The notes: generated by a model from the letters alone, not told the origin. A DNA stretch of 64,000 nucleotides from Lonicera japonica (GCA_021464415.1 JAKCWG010000712.1:1-64000); one strand, 5' to 3'. Positions 1-11,978 are shown, numbered from the stretch's first letter. Program-made: numbers and translations.

Positions 1-686
1 ACCCCATGTGTTTTTATTTAGTACCTAAGGGCAGGTAATTACAAAAATAACCCCACAAGTTTGACCCGAATCTCTCGCTCTCCTAAAAGTTCAATTTTCA
101 GTTGAAGCATCCTTAACGTTTCTAATTTTTTCCTGGATCTTCCAAAACTAGATGCCCCGTTAATTAAAAAATGGATGGAAAAAGCACATGATTGTTACGA
201 GTCACTCTTTTAAGGGGCATTTTTGGATCCTTCAACTGAAATTACAAACTTTAAAGATGCTTCAACCAAAATTAAAAACTGTAAGGATTCTTCAACCGAA
301 AATTAAAGATTAGGGACAAGTGTGAGATTTGGTCAAATTTTACCGGTCATTTTTGCTAATTACTCACATAATGCTAAGGTGGCGTTTGATAAAATAACTG
401 AAAATTGAAAAAACTGTTTGTTTAGTTCTAGAAACTGTATCTGAAAAAATATTGTTTGTTTGAATATAACACATCTGAAAACATATTTTTTTTTAATATG
501 GCAATTTTGCTTTTATTAGTTTATTTAAATCACATGATTTTAAATGAAAAAAACAAATTATATGATTTAAACTTTTCAACTAACCCATTTCATTTATAAA
601 AATTACTAATCACTATTACTTCGATTGCACATACTCAAAAGGACTTATGTGTCTTTTTTTGCCTAAAAATTTTGTGAAAGGTGCCT
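1..686. other. AT-rich spacer, no gene seen
   Basis: I see no coding region here. Between about 220 and 310 a short phrase (ATCCTTCAACTGAAATTA and variants) recurs three times in degenerate form, which suggests old repetitive DNA rather than a gene. Confidence 0.6.
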
Positions 687-829
687 TTATTTTACTTTTT
701 GTGCTTCAAAAGAAATATCTACTGTTATTATCAACATCACACATACATGGCGTGTGTGAAAAATTATTTTTCGTGTGTGAAAAATGTATATAATATATAT
801 TTTACCGTTGTTAAATCCTTGTAGGAAAG

Positions 830-1174
830 GTTGAGTAAAGCGTTCTTGTAGCGTATCAAAATCTTCTCTAGTTGTTTCCGAATGCTCCAAAAGGACAAGC
901 AAATTTTCGTTGATAGTGGCTCTGATCCATCCTCTCAAAAGCTTATCTGTTCTTTTCCAATCCTCGAGTTTCTTTTCATCCTCTTCCTCCTCCATGGTAG
1001 GCAGTCCTGAAGCGAAACGGACCAAATCGTAACTCTGAATGAGACTAAGCATCATTGATCTCCACGTAAAGTAGGTTTTTTCACAGAGCTTCACTGTAAC
1101 AACTCCTCCACATTTACATCTGATGGGTTTAATGGGTATAGGCTGGGAGGTGATGATGAAGAAGGAAAAGACAT
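830..1174 (-). pseudogene. Copia-type retrotransposon gag fragment (UBN2-like), frameshifted
   Basis: The minus strand encodes the start of a Copia-lineage Gag. The ATG at 1174 opens a Ser/Pro-rich leader that stops after about 25 codons. A second frame then gives the typical gag core, with YFTWRSMMLSLIQSYDL, a DWKRTDKLLRGWI stretch and a downstream ERF motif, ending near 830. The open frame of 687-1205 joins this core to non-gag sequence at both ends. No protease, integrase or RT of this lineage lies next to it, so it is an isolated remnant. The family call rests on recalled similarity to UBN2/Copia gag proteins; the frameshift is read directly. Confidence 0.6.
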
Positions 1175-1544
1175 GATTATTTGTTGAATGTTTCGAGAGT
1201 TTCAATTTAATCTCGTAGATAAATTAAACTCTCTACAGATCTATCTCTCTTTACTTTTCCTGAATGTTGAATGCTGATACCTACTAGACTGACGCGGGAT
1301 TAAACGCGTATTCCAGTGCATCCACTGCACGGTCATTTAAACGTATAATTGTTAGATAATTTATATTTTTTAATTTATATAAGTAACATATATAATATTT
1401 TAATTATATATACTATTTAAATTAATGAACTAATTTTTAAGAATTTAATTAATTTTTAGCTAAGCTCGTGAATTATTTAAATAAATATAGACGAAATGTG
1501 TAGATACTTTATATGAGTTGGTTAGGGTTTTAATGGGAACTTGT

Positions 1545-2414
1545 TGATGGTAGTTTAGACCACACAGTCAAATACATGGTTTAGATGATAGAGATAATAA
1601 ATGTTACAGACCAACAAAGTCAAAGATGTATAGAGGAGGTTAGCCTCGTATGAAGATATGGCTTAATGCTCCCCTGTGGAATAGAGCTCGGAACTTAGGC
1701 AGCTTCGTATTACAATGAACATGTATGTGTTACAAGCTAACACTATCTCTCAAACTAATCTATTACAATATTACAAGGAGAAAGGGATTAAGACACTCAT
1801 AGTTTAATCTCTCTAACTTAGGAGCTCTGAGGCAGGCTTTCGAGTTCTCTCTCCTATATCCTTTATTGCCATGAATGCGTGAATATTCTCCTCATTCTCT
1901 AATTGTTGCTGGCTTGGATTTTTTGTTAAACTTCCCTGTTTAGGGGAGTAAATGCTTCCCGTATATATATGACAGAGGGGTGGAGTATGGCAGAGCTCTT
2001 TGAGAAGGTCCAAAGCCATACCCTGAACTCCACCCATTCTGACCTTGTTTCTCCATGGATTCCGGTGCATTAAATGCAGTTTATTTGCATCTAATGATGT
2101 TGAGGGAGCTTCTGTAGCGTTGGGGGTGTTGGCAGCAGTCGCCCATATTGTTTGTCACCTGCTCTGACATGGCTGTCTAGGAGAGAGCTCCAGAACTCGC
2201 CGAAAGAGCTCTGGTTCACGAGCTTCGTCACTCGCGATACAAAAACAATTCTTGGGCCTGTTGTACGAACCTCCAGGGGGCTCTGGAGCTCGTGTAATGC
2301 TTAAGACGAGCTCCTAAAGCTATCATTTTTCTAGTATGTTAGGCTACTGACATGGATTGCCACGTGTCATCATGTGGTTGGTAGGTCGGAATAATTCAGT
2401 TATTCTCCCCATCA
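1545..2414 (-). repeat. Probable 3' LTR of element 1
   Basis: The proposed LTR begins TGATGGTAG and ends CTCCCCATCA on plus, giving 6-bp terminal inverted repeats (TGATGG/CCATCA). It is followed on plus by a pyrimidine run that would be the polypurine tract of a minus-strand element. About seven GAGCTC sites lie within the 870 bp. There is no second LTR in the window to confirm the ends, so the boundaries are an inference. Confidence 0.4.
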
Positions 2415-2428
2415 ATTTCCCCCATCCT
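2415..2428 (-). other. Candidate polypurine tract of element 1
   Basis: On minus this reads GGATGGGGGAAATT and abuts the TGATGG start of the proposed 3' LTR. This is the expected position for the plus-strand DNA primer. Confidence 0.4.
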
Positions 2429-2741
2429 TATCATTTAGCTTTGAAGAGCTGACTGGGGAGGATAAACTTCTATCGGAGGTCTGATGGAGCTCTAAGCTCT
2501 GATAGTGGAGTTGCCCGCGATGTGAACGTCCGACAATTTTTGGTGGCATCAAACTTGAACTAACAGGTCCCATGTGCCCACTATTTTGGTATTTTAAGGC
2601 CCATTTAAAGGACAATTACCCTTTTGAAGAGATCGTGTGTGTCAGTTCTGTTTTTCTTAGAGGACATGCAAACGTGGGGTACTAGGGTTGTGAATGGACA
2701 GTTAAGGCTATGAGTGGACAGCTAGCTTCTCTCACACACCT

Positions 2742-2749
2742 TATATAAA
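2742..2749 (+). promoter_or_regulatory. TATA box of the element 1 accessory gene
   Basis: TATATAAA lies about 220 bp upstream of the ATG at 2966, on the strand opposite to gag-pol. A CT-rich stretch and an AAACCCTAGG-like leader follow. It indicates that the accessory gene has its own promoter inside the element rather than using the LTR. Confidence 0.5.
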
Positions 2750-2965
2750 CCCTTTGGACTTAGCAGAATTTTCACCCATCTTTCTTAAACCCTAGGCACC
2801 CTTAGAGCTCATAGTCTTCGAAGAATTTCTTCTCCATTTGTTCTGGCTTACGAAGGTCCGTTAGAAAACTCTTTTAGGCAATTCTCAAGCGTTCCTTTAG
2901 AGGATCTTCTCAAGTCAGTTAATCAAATCGCACCTTCAATTCCTCTTCAAACCATAGCTGATCAG

Positions 2966-5663
2966 ATGGAACACCTAACGGACCAAGGGCAAAACCTCAA
3001 AGTCCTTCCCCAAAGGGATGTGGGCTCTTTCTTAAGCGCAGCTCCGGCTGTCGCTCCCCGCCACAGGACCATCACTATTATGGATAGTGATGAGCGAATC
3101 GCCATCATTTTCCTTCCACCCACAATCGAATCCGCTGAGAAGGCCGTCAAGGAATATGCGGAATACATCAGCTCTTTGGCGGTGTTTTCCATTCCTTCTA
3201 CCTTCTCTGTGGATGATATCCTAATGTTTAGAGATAGATACCATATTCCCGCTAACATCAGGTTTAGGGCTCCCGATGCAGAGGAAAAAGCCTGTTACTA
3301 CAAACCTGGGGAGGTCTGTTTTTATAAGTATGCCTTCGAGCATGCCTCCGGTTTTCCATGGATGACTACCTCCGAGAGTTACTCGCGGCCTTCGACCTAG
3401 CTCTCGCTCATCTCTCGCCAAACATATGGAGCTACCTAATAGGTCTTATACTTATTTTCAGGGCCATATCTGCAAGGAGCCATGAGGTATCCATAGAAGA
3501 GTTTTTCAGTCTGTACTAAACGAAAGACAGAGGAAGTAGGAATCAAGGTATACTGAGCTATCCGAGCAGGTGGGGAGCTTCTAAACTCATTCAAAACCTG
3601 CCCAACAGCGTCCACAACTGGAATAAAAGGTTCTTCTACATTTTTGGGATAGGCTGGGAGCACGAGGTCAACTGCCCCAGTATGGTCGACCTGGAGACCT
3701 GGTTTACTGAACCCAGCACCATTTGTAAGTGTTCACTATTCGATTCTCTTTTATCGTCTTTTAGCACAAAATCCAAGTTAACTCATCACTCTACATTCTG
3801 TTTTCTATAGTGAAAGATAAAATACCTGCTTTAATGACCTCTCCTTAGATAGAGAATGCCAAGAGATTCACTCTCAAGCATTATGCAAAGATCACGGCCC
3901 CTGAGATACTCTGGCATTTTGGTCTGGGTTCCAGACTCGCAGGCATGAATGAGGCTATCTCTACTGTAGAGGAGCTCGAGCTAAATAAGCCCTTTGTAGT
4001 GCTCTTCGAGAAAGACCCCTCCACCACCGCTACCAAGTCTTCAAAGGACATGTCAACAACTTATCCGGCCACTAAAGAGGTGGAGGAGGCAAAGAGGAGG
4101 AGGAGGGGGGAGGGCTTCAGAGGAAGAAGTCCAAACAAGCTACCAACGTCCTTCCTTTATGAGAGGTTCCCTTCCCACCTTTAAGTAAGTTCTTCTCTGT
4201 CGAGCTCCTTTATCAATGCGTGTGTAAAGCTTTTTTTCATTTATCCTGATGTCCCTATTTATGTGTTTGCAAATCTGCCTCTAGCCATTAACCCAAGATT
4301 GGTGAGCAAACGAAAGAGGACCCTCCAAAGAGGTCCTTAGGTGAAGAAATCTAAGACAAGTGAGGGACTTTGGCTTTAGAACTGGGCCGAGGCTAGAGAG
4401 GTGTTGTCAGCTCGTTCGTCAACCTGATGATGAGCCCCACTAATGCCCTCCCATCTTTGGGCTCGTAGGGGCCGAGCTCAATAAGATTGAAGACTTCAAC
4501 GACAAAGTCGTACCACCTTCTTCTCCAAAAGACGCATCACCCGCCAAAATCACATACAAACAGGTAGTATCTGATGATGAAGATCTCCGAGAGCTCGACC
4601 CAGAGAAGGCTCAATGTCAATCATCCTTTGGAGGTGCTACCAGCTCCACTCCCAGATCCTATGGGGATGGATCAAAGTTTTTTGTTCCTGGCATCACCCT
4701 GCCCCCTTTGGGTGAGGGGATGTTCCAGATTGCCAGAGAAGTAAGGTTTGTCCATTCTGCTAACGACTATGCCTACCATATGAGTCGAGTAAGTATTTCT
4801 GCCTCGTCCCTCTTTTTTTCGCACCTCCATTCTTCGAGCTCTTCTCTTATTTTATTTTTCCAAGCATAACGTTTTTCTATTCTACCCTCTGCCTAGCTGA
4901 GGAAGGTACGAATAATTCAGCTCTAGCGGCAACTCAAGAAGCTTTGAATAAGGCTAAGTCAGATTTGGCGGCTACCGAGGAAGACAAAAAGAAGATGATG
5001 GTCCAGGCTAGGCAAATATTAACTAAGGCAATGAGTCTACGCACCCAGTTGAGCACCCGAAAAGACCAAACCCAAGCCAACATCAGCTCCATTCATACCA
5101 AAGCTTTGCTCGATCGTAGAGGTAAAGAGGAGGCCCTGAAGTTGGTTGAGTTAGAACGCCAAGGCAGGGAAGAGTCCACTAGGAGTCTCAAAGAGCTCTA
5201 GAGCCTGCTAGCAGTACGGAATGAGGAGCTTTCTTCTGCTCGCCAGCACAACGAAGTCATGAAGGGGCAGATCTCTAAGCTGGAGACAGAGAACAAAGAG
5301 CTCACAAAGGAGAACAAAGAGCTCAAGGATGAGAACAAAGAGCTCAAGGACTCCCTTTCTGCCATCGAACTCCGGGCCATAGCAGGTTTCTGTGCTTAAG
5401 GAGGGCCACTTGGGAAGATCAATGATGCCTTCATAACATGCCTTTTCAAGTGCCAAGAGCTCGCCCTGCAGCAACTTGACAACCTTAAAGGGCTCGAGCT
5501 CCCTTCTGATATAGGTGTGACTCTCGAGCTCGAGGCCAAGATTTTGGAGAAAAGAGGATATATTCTGACCATCCTTCAATTAATCAAGGATGAAGAGCCC
5601 GAGCTGTTGGAAAAGTGGGAGACCGGAAAGCCTTCGCCTTCTAGAGATGATGACGAGGCATAG
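2966..5663 (+). pseudogene. Antisense accessory gene of element 1 (putative gypsy-type transposon protein, PF04195-like), spliced and decayed
   Basis: The first exon (2966 to about 3724) encodes a conserved block with VCFYKYAFEHA. A frameshift near 3350 moves the reading to a frame giving DDYLRELLAAFDLALAHL, then a stop at 3518-3520, then WNKRFFYIFGIGWEH. Plausible introns follow: donor GTAAGT at 3725 with acceptor before 3849, one after about 4181, and donor GTAAGT near 4790 with acceptor near 4896. The last exon (about 4897-5663) is a long charged coiled coil containing tandem ENKEL units at about 5287-5350, with in-frame stops at 5199-5201 and 5396-5398. The N-terminal block resembles proteins named putative gypsy-type transposon in plants. 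The function is unknown. It runs antisense to gag-pol, as accessory ORFs of Tat elements usually do. Exon phases do not all match, as expected in a dead copy. Confidence 0.6.
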
Positions 5664-5769
5664 TACTAGCAGGGCGGCTCATAGGAATAGTTGTAGGATT
5701 TCTTGCTTTCCTTACTTTTTCTTGTAATAGTATCCTTAAGATCTTTGTAACCATTTCCCTTATTAATGA

Positions 5770-5775
5770 AATAAA
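5770..5775 (+). terminator. Polyadenylation signal of the element 1 accessory gene
   Basis: AATAAA lies about 107 bp after the TAG at 5661-5663, in a T-rich 3' region. It fits the 3' end of the plus-strand accessory transcript. Confidence 0.45.
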
Positions 5776-6558
5776 TCATTTTTGCACTGGGAATTCCTCT
5801 GTTTTATCTTGCTTAAATTTTTTGTCTTTTTATTTTATCTAATTTGTTATTTCAGATGTAATGAGCTCTCTTAATACTCTAATGCCCCGACAACCTAGAA
5901 GAAAGTTAAGTATAATTAAGCAAGATGTGTAATACCCCTCAAGAAAGGTCTTAGCCATATTCACAAGAGGCTTATTGAACTGGGTCTGCATAGGTCTCTT
6001 AGTGCGGAATTGAATTCTTGTTACTTTGATTAAGTCTGTAAGAGTATGTCCCCTAGAACTTAAGCAAATTTTGTTAAGAATTCTCAAATGTTGCTTGGAC
6101 TCCTCAGTGTAAAAAAGTGCTCGTGGAGTTAGCAGTTACTACGCCGACATCTCTTGTGAGAGGAATTATACAGTTCTCAGCAGGCCTGTATTTAGGTCCT
6201 TTTAAGCTTGGTGACCGACCTATATGGTGATGGGAATTTTTTGTGAAGTCCTTCGTGTTTAAACGAAAAATTTGTTCTTTTTGGCTAATTCTTGAGTAGA
6301 GTCATACCCCATTCTGATTTAGGCAAATTCTGACAATTTTCTCATTTTTACCAGGCCTCTTCAGTTGAAAAACTAACCTCTTTGCGAGAGGTTTTTACAA
6401 AATTCAAGTGTGCTTCTTGCTACCTGGGCACTTACTAAACTGACCTTTTTGTGAGAGATTTTTTAAGAATGCAACTTTACAAGTAATGAAGTATCAAAAC
6501 GAAATTTTCATATACATTTTTCTTATAAACAAATATTACAAAAGTGCAATACATTTTC
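5776..6558. other. Noncoding spacer between the convergent accessory gene and integrase of element 1
   Basis: No coherent coding frame is seen. It separates the 3' end of the plus-strand accessory gene from the 3' end of minus-strand pol, so the two transcripts converge here. Confidence 0.5.
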
Positions 6559-6560
6559 GC

Positions 6561-7640
6561 TCATGGATAATACTTCTTGAGGTGTTCTATATTCCATGGT
6601 CTCATGAACTTCATGCCGTCTAGAGTCCTCAAATAATAGGTCCCAGGTCTCCTGACCTTGGTGACCATATAGGGACCTTCCCACTTAGCAGCAAGCTTGC
6701 CATGTTCAAAAATCTTGGTTGCTAAGATGACCTTCCGAAGTACTAAGTCTCCTACTTTCAGACTCCTGTGTTTGACCCTTTTGTTATAACTTTTTATCAT
6801 GCTTCTTTTATAGGCATCTTCCTTGATTCGAGCTTGTTCTCTTTTTTCTTCGAGAATGTCTAAATTGGCTAGCAGGCCTTCATTGTTACGAGATGGATCA
6901 TGATGGTTGATTCTGTATGTGGGTACCCCAATCTCTATTGGAGTAATGACTTCAGTTCCATAGGTCAGAGAGAAAGGAGTTTCGCCAGTTGGACCTCTGA
7001 TAGTGGTTTGGTAGGCCCACAGAACTGACAGGAGCTCTTCAGACCAATTTCTCTTGGCATTATCGAGTCTCTTCTTCAATAAGCTCAGTAGGGTTCTGTT
7101 GGTCACCTCGGCCTGAGCATTGGCTTACAGATGGACAGGGAAGCTGTAATGGTTTTTAATCCCATGCCCTTCGCAGAAGTCCTTGAAGAGGTCGCAGTCG
7201 AATTGTTTCCCATTATCTGTGATCAACACCTTCGGCAGGCCAAAATGGAAGGTAATGTTTCTCCACACGAAATTCTGGATTTTTATGATGGTAATCGTGG
7301 TCAGTGCCTCTACCTTAACCCACTTGGTGAAGTAATATATGGCCACAACTGCAAACTTGGTTTGTCCTTTGCCCAGGGGAAGGGACCAACTATGTTTATA
7401 CCTCATTGCGAGAAAGGCCAAGGGCTACTAACCGTGGTCATAAGCTCTGCTAGGAGCTGTTGGATGTTAGCGAATTACTGGCACTTGTCGCATCTCTTTA
7501 CCAGCTCCTTGGCATCTTGCAAGATTATGGGCCAAAAGTATCCTTGCCTTCCAACTTTGAGGGCCAATGATTGAGATACTAAGTGCCCTTCACACAGATC
7601 TTCATGAATTTCTGACAGTGCTGTCTGAGCCTAGTGGGGG
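6561..7640 (-). pseudogene. Element 1 integrase region (core and C-terminus)
   Basis: The catalytic core is read from 7421 downward, with AIYYFTKWVKVEAL, VLITDNGKQFD and, after a single in-frame stop at 7125-7127, AEVTNRTLL. The C-terminal domain follows with VLWAYQTT, TPFSLTYGTEV, GDLVLRKV and KWEGPYMVTKV, ending naturally at 6561. The first catalytic Asp is replaced by Tyr (TAT at 7335-7337). The second Asp (in TDNG) and the Glu (in AEVTN) are still present. Integrase inserts the element's cDNA into host DNA; this copy cannot be active. The upstream zinc-finger part (about 7430-7640) is scrambled by frameshifts. Confidence 0.8.
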
Positions 7641-7739
7641 TGTAGGCAGAGCAAAAATGGCAGGACGTATCCCCTCTTGTACAGTGTTTCTTCAATGACC
7701 ATGTATCGGTTGAAAATGTACTTTATCATTTTGGTCATC

Positions 7740-8290
7740 TTCTTGTTTTCAGAAAGAGCTCTGCTCATGAGATAGTTCAGAATTGGGTCGATCCAACACT
7801 TATAGACCTGTACCGGGGCCGTGTCTAGCTCCATGTGTTCGTCAATAGCCTTTGTTTCCAAGTACTCTAAATGAACACCATTCAGTACCTCTGTGGACGA
7901 GGCAAGCTTGGCCAAATGGTCTACTTTGTTGTTCTGAGCTCGGGGAACCTTGATGAATACCAGATTCGAATACCTCTGAGCTGTTGCTTTAGCCTTGGCT
8001 AGATAAGCAGCCACGTGATCTTCTTTATCCATGTTATGGCCAAGTATTTGGCCTACTACAATCGCGAAATCATTGTAAATCACCATCTATTTTGCCCCAA
8101 TTCCCCAGTTATTCTTAAGCCCGTTATGACAGCCTCATATTCTGCCTCATTGTTCGATGTCTTGAATAGGAACTTGAGGGCTATCTCTAGCATGTTGGTT
8201 TCAGAGGTGATTAGTACCAGACCAGCACCAGAACCTTATGAATTTGAGGCCCCATCGGCGTGCAATATCCATATAGGCACTTCCGGTAAG
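7740..8290 (-). pseudogene. Element 1 second (archaeal-type) RNase H domain
   Basis: The domain starts around 8285 with PIWILHADGASNS. It continues, after an in-frame stop, through SNNEAEYEA and into the 8086-7631 frame (DHVAAYLAKAKATAQRYSN). The Asp of HADGAS and the Glu of NNEAEYEA are the expected acidic residues. This extra RNase H, lying between the classical RNase H and integrase, is a diagnostic feature of the Tat clade. At least one stop and one frame change interrupt it. Confidence 0.7.
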
Positions 8291-8429
8291 AGGTTCATTG
8301 AGGTGGCAGTCAAGGTGTTTGGGTCTGCATGCGGTAGGAGTATTAGTGGCTCAACGACCTGTTCTTCCATGTAAGTGAACTCGATTATGAAATATGTCTT
8401 TGCTTGTCCTTTGATCGACACCCTCGGCT

Positions 8430-9850
8430 TGTAACTGATCACGAATTGCCCAAGCTCCACAGCCTAGATTGGTCTGGTTTATTAAGGATCTTTCTCAAAG
8501 GCTGATCTATAAGCACATCAATGGCATGGGCTTGGATGTAAGGCATCAGTTTCCTGGAGGTGATGAGGAGAGCGTAGGCCAACTTCTCTAATTTGGGATA
8601 GCTGAATTCAGCGAAGTGCAGGGCTCTACTTGTGTAATAAACAGGAAGCTGTGCCCCTCCTCGTTTATCATGAGGGCCGAGCTGACCGCAGTTCGAGAAA
8701 CAACAAGGTACAAGCAAAGGATATCAGCCTTCTTTAGAGAGCCGAGTAGCGGAGGAGCTCCAAGGTATTATTTGAACTGCTGAAAAGCAAGTTCGCACTC
8801 TTCTGTCCACTCGAAGGCCTTCTTTAAAGTTTTGAAAAAAGGGTGGCACTTGTCAGTGGCCTTGGAGATTAATCTGTTTAGAGCAGTAACTCGCCCTGCC
8901 AAACTTTGGACCTCCTTTGGTTTGGCGGGAGATTTCATGTCAACCAGAGTTTTCATCTTCTTAGGGTTAGCTTCAATTCCCTTTTATGTCACCATGAATC
9001 CCAAAAACTTGCCTCCTTTCAAACCGAAAGCACATTTTACAGGATTGAGGGACATATCATTATGTCTAAGTATGGTAAAGGCTTCGTTGAGGTCAGCCAT
9101 ATGGGTGGAAGCTTTGAGACTTTTGACAAGCATGTCGTCGACATAAACCTCTATGTTTAGGCCTCTCTGGTTTTTGAACAGGGAGTTCATCACCCTGTAG
9201 TAGGTAGCTCCTACATTCCTCAAGCCGAATGGCATAGCCTTGTAACAGTAGGTCCCGTCATTTATGATGAATGAGGTCTTATCCTCATCTTAAGTGGCCA
9301 TTCTAACTTGATTATAACCAGAGTATGCATCCATGAAACTTAGCATCTCATGCCTGGTTGTGGCGTCCACGAGCTGGTCAATCTTCGGAAGCGAAAAACT
9401 GTCTTTAAAAGAAGCCTTATTGAGGTCTTTGAAGTCCACACACATTCTCTATTTTTCACTGTGCTTTTTCACAAGTATGACATTGAAAAGCCACTTTGGG
9501 TAATGGACTTCCCGAATAAACTCGGCTTGGAGAAGTTTCTGCACCTCCTTTTTGGCAGCCAGGTTTCTTTCTGCCGCAAAGGCTATTTTCTTCTACCTAA
9601 CAGGCTTGAAATTTGGGTGTCCTTTCATATCATCATGGGACCATGCAAACACATCAGCATTAGCTCTAAGGCATTGGGAGAGCTCATGCCTGGTTCCTGA
9701 GCCAAGTTGGTTACTGATCTTGAGCACCCTATCAGGTCGTGAGGGGTCTAAGAGTAGGTCCTCTAAGTCTTCAATGGGCTCACCCTTGAGCTTTTTCCCT
9801 TTATTTATGGGGTCTAGAGTATCAATTTCCAACTTTTCAGAACTGGTGGG
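8430..9850 (-). pseudogene. Element 1 reverse transcriptase and RNase H
   Basis: Reading from 9850 down, the N-terminal RT lead-in contains NADVFAWSHDDMKG. The palm contains MPFGLRNVGATY and the catalytic YVDD motif (9134-9145), followed by CAFGLKGGKFLGF. The connection contains KPKEVQSLAGRVTALNRLISK, and the RNase H (8717-8430) contains YYTSRALHFAEFSYPKLEKL. RT copies element RNA into DNA, and RNase H removes the RNA strand. The domains are split across several frames. The catalytic Asp pair survives, but frame breaks make the polyprotein nonfunctional. Confidence 0.8.
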
Positions 9851-9966
9851 CTCTTATAAGCTTCTCATTTCCTCTTATTTCAACTTTCAACAATCGTTTG
9901 TCTCATGGCCGTGGTCTTTGTGGTAGCGGCAGTACTTGGTGGTATCCCTCTTCTTTTCTGAGGTTT

Positions 9967-10858
9967 TCATTCTACTGGCCTCAGGGTCTGCCCTGGTTCC
10001 AGTTGGGCAAAGACCTCGCCCAGATGAGCTGTTAATGGGGTGAACTGCTGGTGAGCTATGTTCTCGCCAGGCTCAGACCTGCTCGCTTCCGTCTTACCCT
10101 TCTTGCTCCTCTTCTCTTGGCCGTATGGTGGGTTGTGTCCCCTTTGGCACTTGGGCAGGAGGGTCGACATGCCTGACAAGTCTCGTCCCTGCAGAGTTTC
10201 TTCTACGCCAATTTGCTTGTTAACCTCATCTAGGAGCTCAGACATGGTCTTAGAGGCTAGTCTTGCCAACGATATGAGGCAATAAAAGGAGCTCACCCCT
10301 TCTATGAAGGCTGCCACAGCCACCCCCTCATTGAGGTTGGCGATCACGAGGCTTTCCTGATTGAATCGGCAAGCATATTGTTGACCTCTGCTTTATAGTG
10401 AAGAGGTGAATGGAAGACTTGGACTATTTTCAAGTTCCCAGAAAATGTGAGATGAACTTGGTGCCCAGCTCTTACGAGCTCTGAATCGAACTCGGGTGCA
10501 GGCTATTGCACCACATTCAAGCCAAACCCTTAAAAGTGGTGACAAAAGCTCTGCATACCACACCATTCGGGAGATTCTGAAGCCCCATCATGTTTCCGTA
10601 TTACTGCTAATGGTCTACGAGATCGGTGCTTCCATCACAGGATTCTAGTGTTGGGAGCTTGAATTTTCCCGAGACTTGGCAGCTAAGGATGTGTTGAGCG
10701 AATGGGGATTGCGAATCTTTTATCAAGGTCGCAGCCGAGATGCCTCTCGACTGGCCCATCAACCTCATCATCTCGGCCACCTGAGCTCGTACTTCTGTCA
10801 TCAGCCTTTTCTCAACCTCTTATGCCGGCTCTCGATGCGATATCCTGTCGAACACTAA
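9967..10858 (-). pseudogene. Element 1 gag
   Basis: The N-terminal segment (10801-10607) contains VAEMMRLMGQ and ends in FKLPTLESCDGSTD. A frame-broken capsid core (about 10600-10380) contains VVCRAFVTTFKGLA, and the later segment (10347-9967) contains NLNEGVAVAAFIEG, SLARLASKTMSELLDEVNK and a basic tail. Gag forms the particle that packages element RNA. The 5' part of the reading frame and the leader before about 10858 are missing or unrecognisable. Confidence 0.7.
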
Positions 10859-10935
10859 TCCCTAAGTTTTAAGAATTTTACAAAAATAAAACTTAAGTTT
10901 TTATTATTAAGATTTATGAAAAGTTGTCCTATGTT

Positions 10936-11029
<94 letters not shown>

Positions 11030-11978
11030 CAATAACAACAATAAAACAAAAAGTTTAAAGACAAATTATTATTTTTCCTTTCAAAGAGAATATAAATGAA
11101 AAAAAAGTTGTTATCTTGGTAAGTAAAAAAGATATTTTGATCTTAAGAGGAAATCTTAGGAGAAAATCTAGTAGAAAATACTTAAAGTAATCCTTTATTC
11201 CCGTCTATTTAATAAGAAATTTTAAGCAGGAATACTCCATTCCTGAAATAATGTATTATTAGCCTAAAATTTGAACCTAATATTGAAATTCTTCTGGAAT
11301 GGAATGTAGCATTCCTGGAATGATTTAAAACTCGAACCAAACGAATCCTAAGAAACATCAGTTCCGGTAAAACTTAATGCTGAATGTAAATCATTGTTTT
11401 ATACAAATACTTGATATTTAGAACTTCATTCATAATAATAAAAATATTATTTTTAGAGTTTAGATTCAATATTAGTAATCAGCATTAAGTAATCCAGTTC
11501 ATATTTAACAATTAAAAAAATGGTAAATAAATAAATAAAGAAGCACCCAAAGTTGCGTGAATAATCATTATTGTAATAAATCTCAAAATATTAAATGATT
11601 TATTAGTTCTATCGGTGACAAATACCGGTTAAACTTAGTACACCATCATTTAATAAATATGTGAAATTTATATTCTTGTTCTACATTATATATATATATA
11701 TATAATTTCTTCCTTTCTTTTTTTTCGTAACATGTGTACAATTAAGACGAATATGTATATACATATTTAATATCTTAAGCAAAGACTATACAATTGAAGA
11801 ATGAATAAACAAAGACTATACTCTTTCCTAAGAAAAAAAAAAGACTATACAATTAAATAATGAATAAACAAAGACTATATACAATTAAAGAATAAACACC
11901 GGAAGTAACACAATATACAGCTATTCAACCTACGCACATTATGAATTAAAAGTCAAAACTGCCATGGATACCTCATAA
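10859..11978. other. AT-rich noncoding DNA with microsatellites
   Basis: No gene seen. It contains a long AAT-type microsatellite (10937-11027) and a TA run near 11689-11704. Confidence 0.6.
10937..11027. repeat. (AAT)n microsatellite, about 30 units
   Basis: A near-perfect trinucleotide run of about 90 bp, degrading to AAC units at its right end. It lies exactly where the gag side of element 1 is lost. Confidence 0.9.

Larger units (their letters stand above)
1545..10858 (-). mobile_element. Element 1: decayed Ty3/Gypsy retrotransposon, Tat type, 5' end not found
   Basis: Reading right to left on minus, the order is gag (10858-9967), RT and RNase H (9850-8430), a second archaeal-type RNase H (8290-7740), and integrase (7640-6561). 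An accessory gene lies in the opposite direction (2966-5663), followed by a polypurine tract and a probable 3' LTR (1545-2414). A second RNase H between RNase H and integrase, together with an antisense accessory ORF, is characteristic of the Tat clade. Stops and frameshifts are scattered through all domains. I could not find a 5' LTR or primer-binding site beyond 10858, where the sequence becomes AT-rich with an AAT microsatellite, so the 5' end looks truncated. GAGCTC hexamers are strikingly common across the element. Confidence 0.75.

Noticed and set aside
7131..8374. Plus-strand open frames over the pol region of element 1
   Set aside because: They lie antisense to recognisable integrase and RNase H codons and encode nothing familiar.
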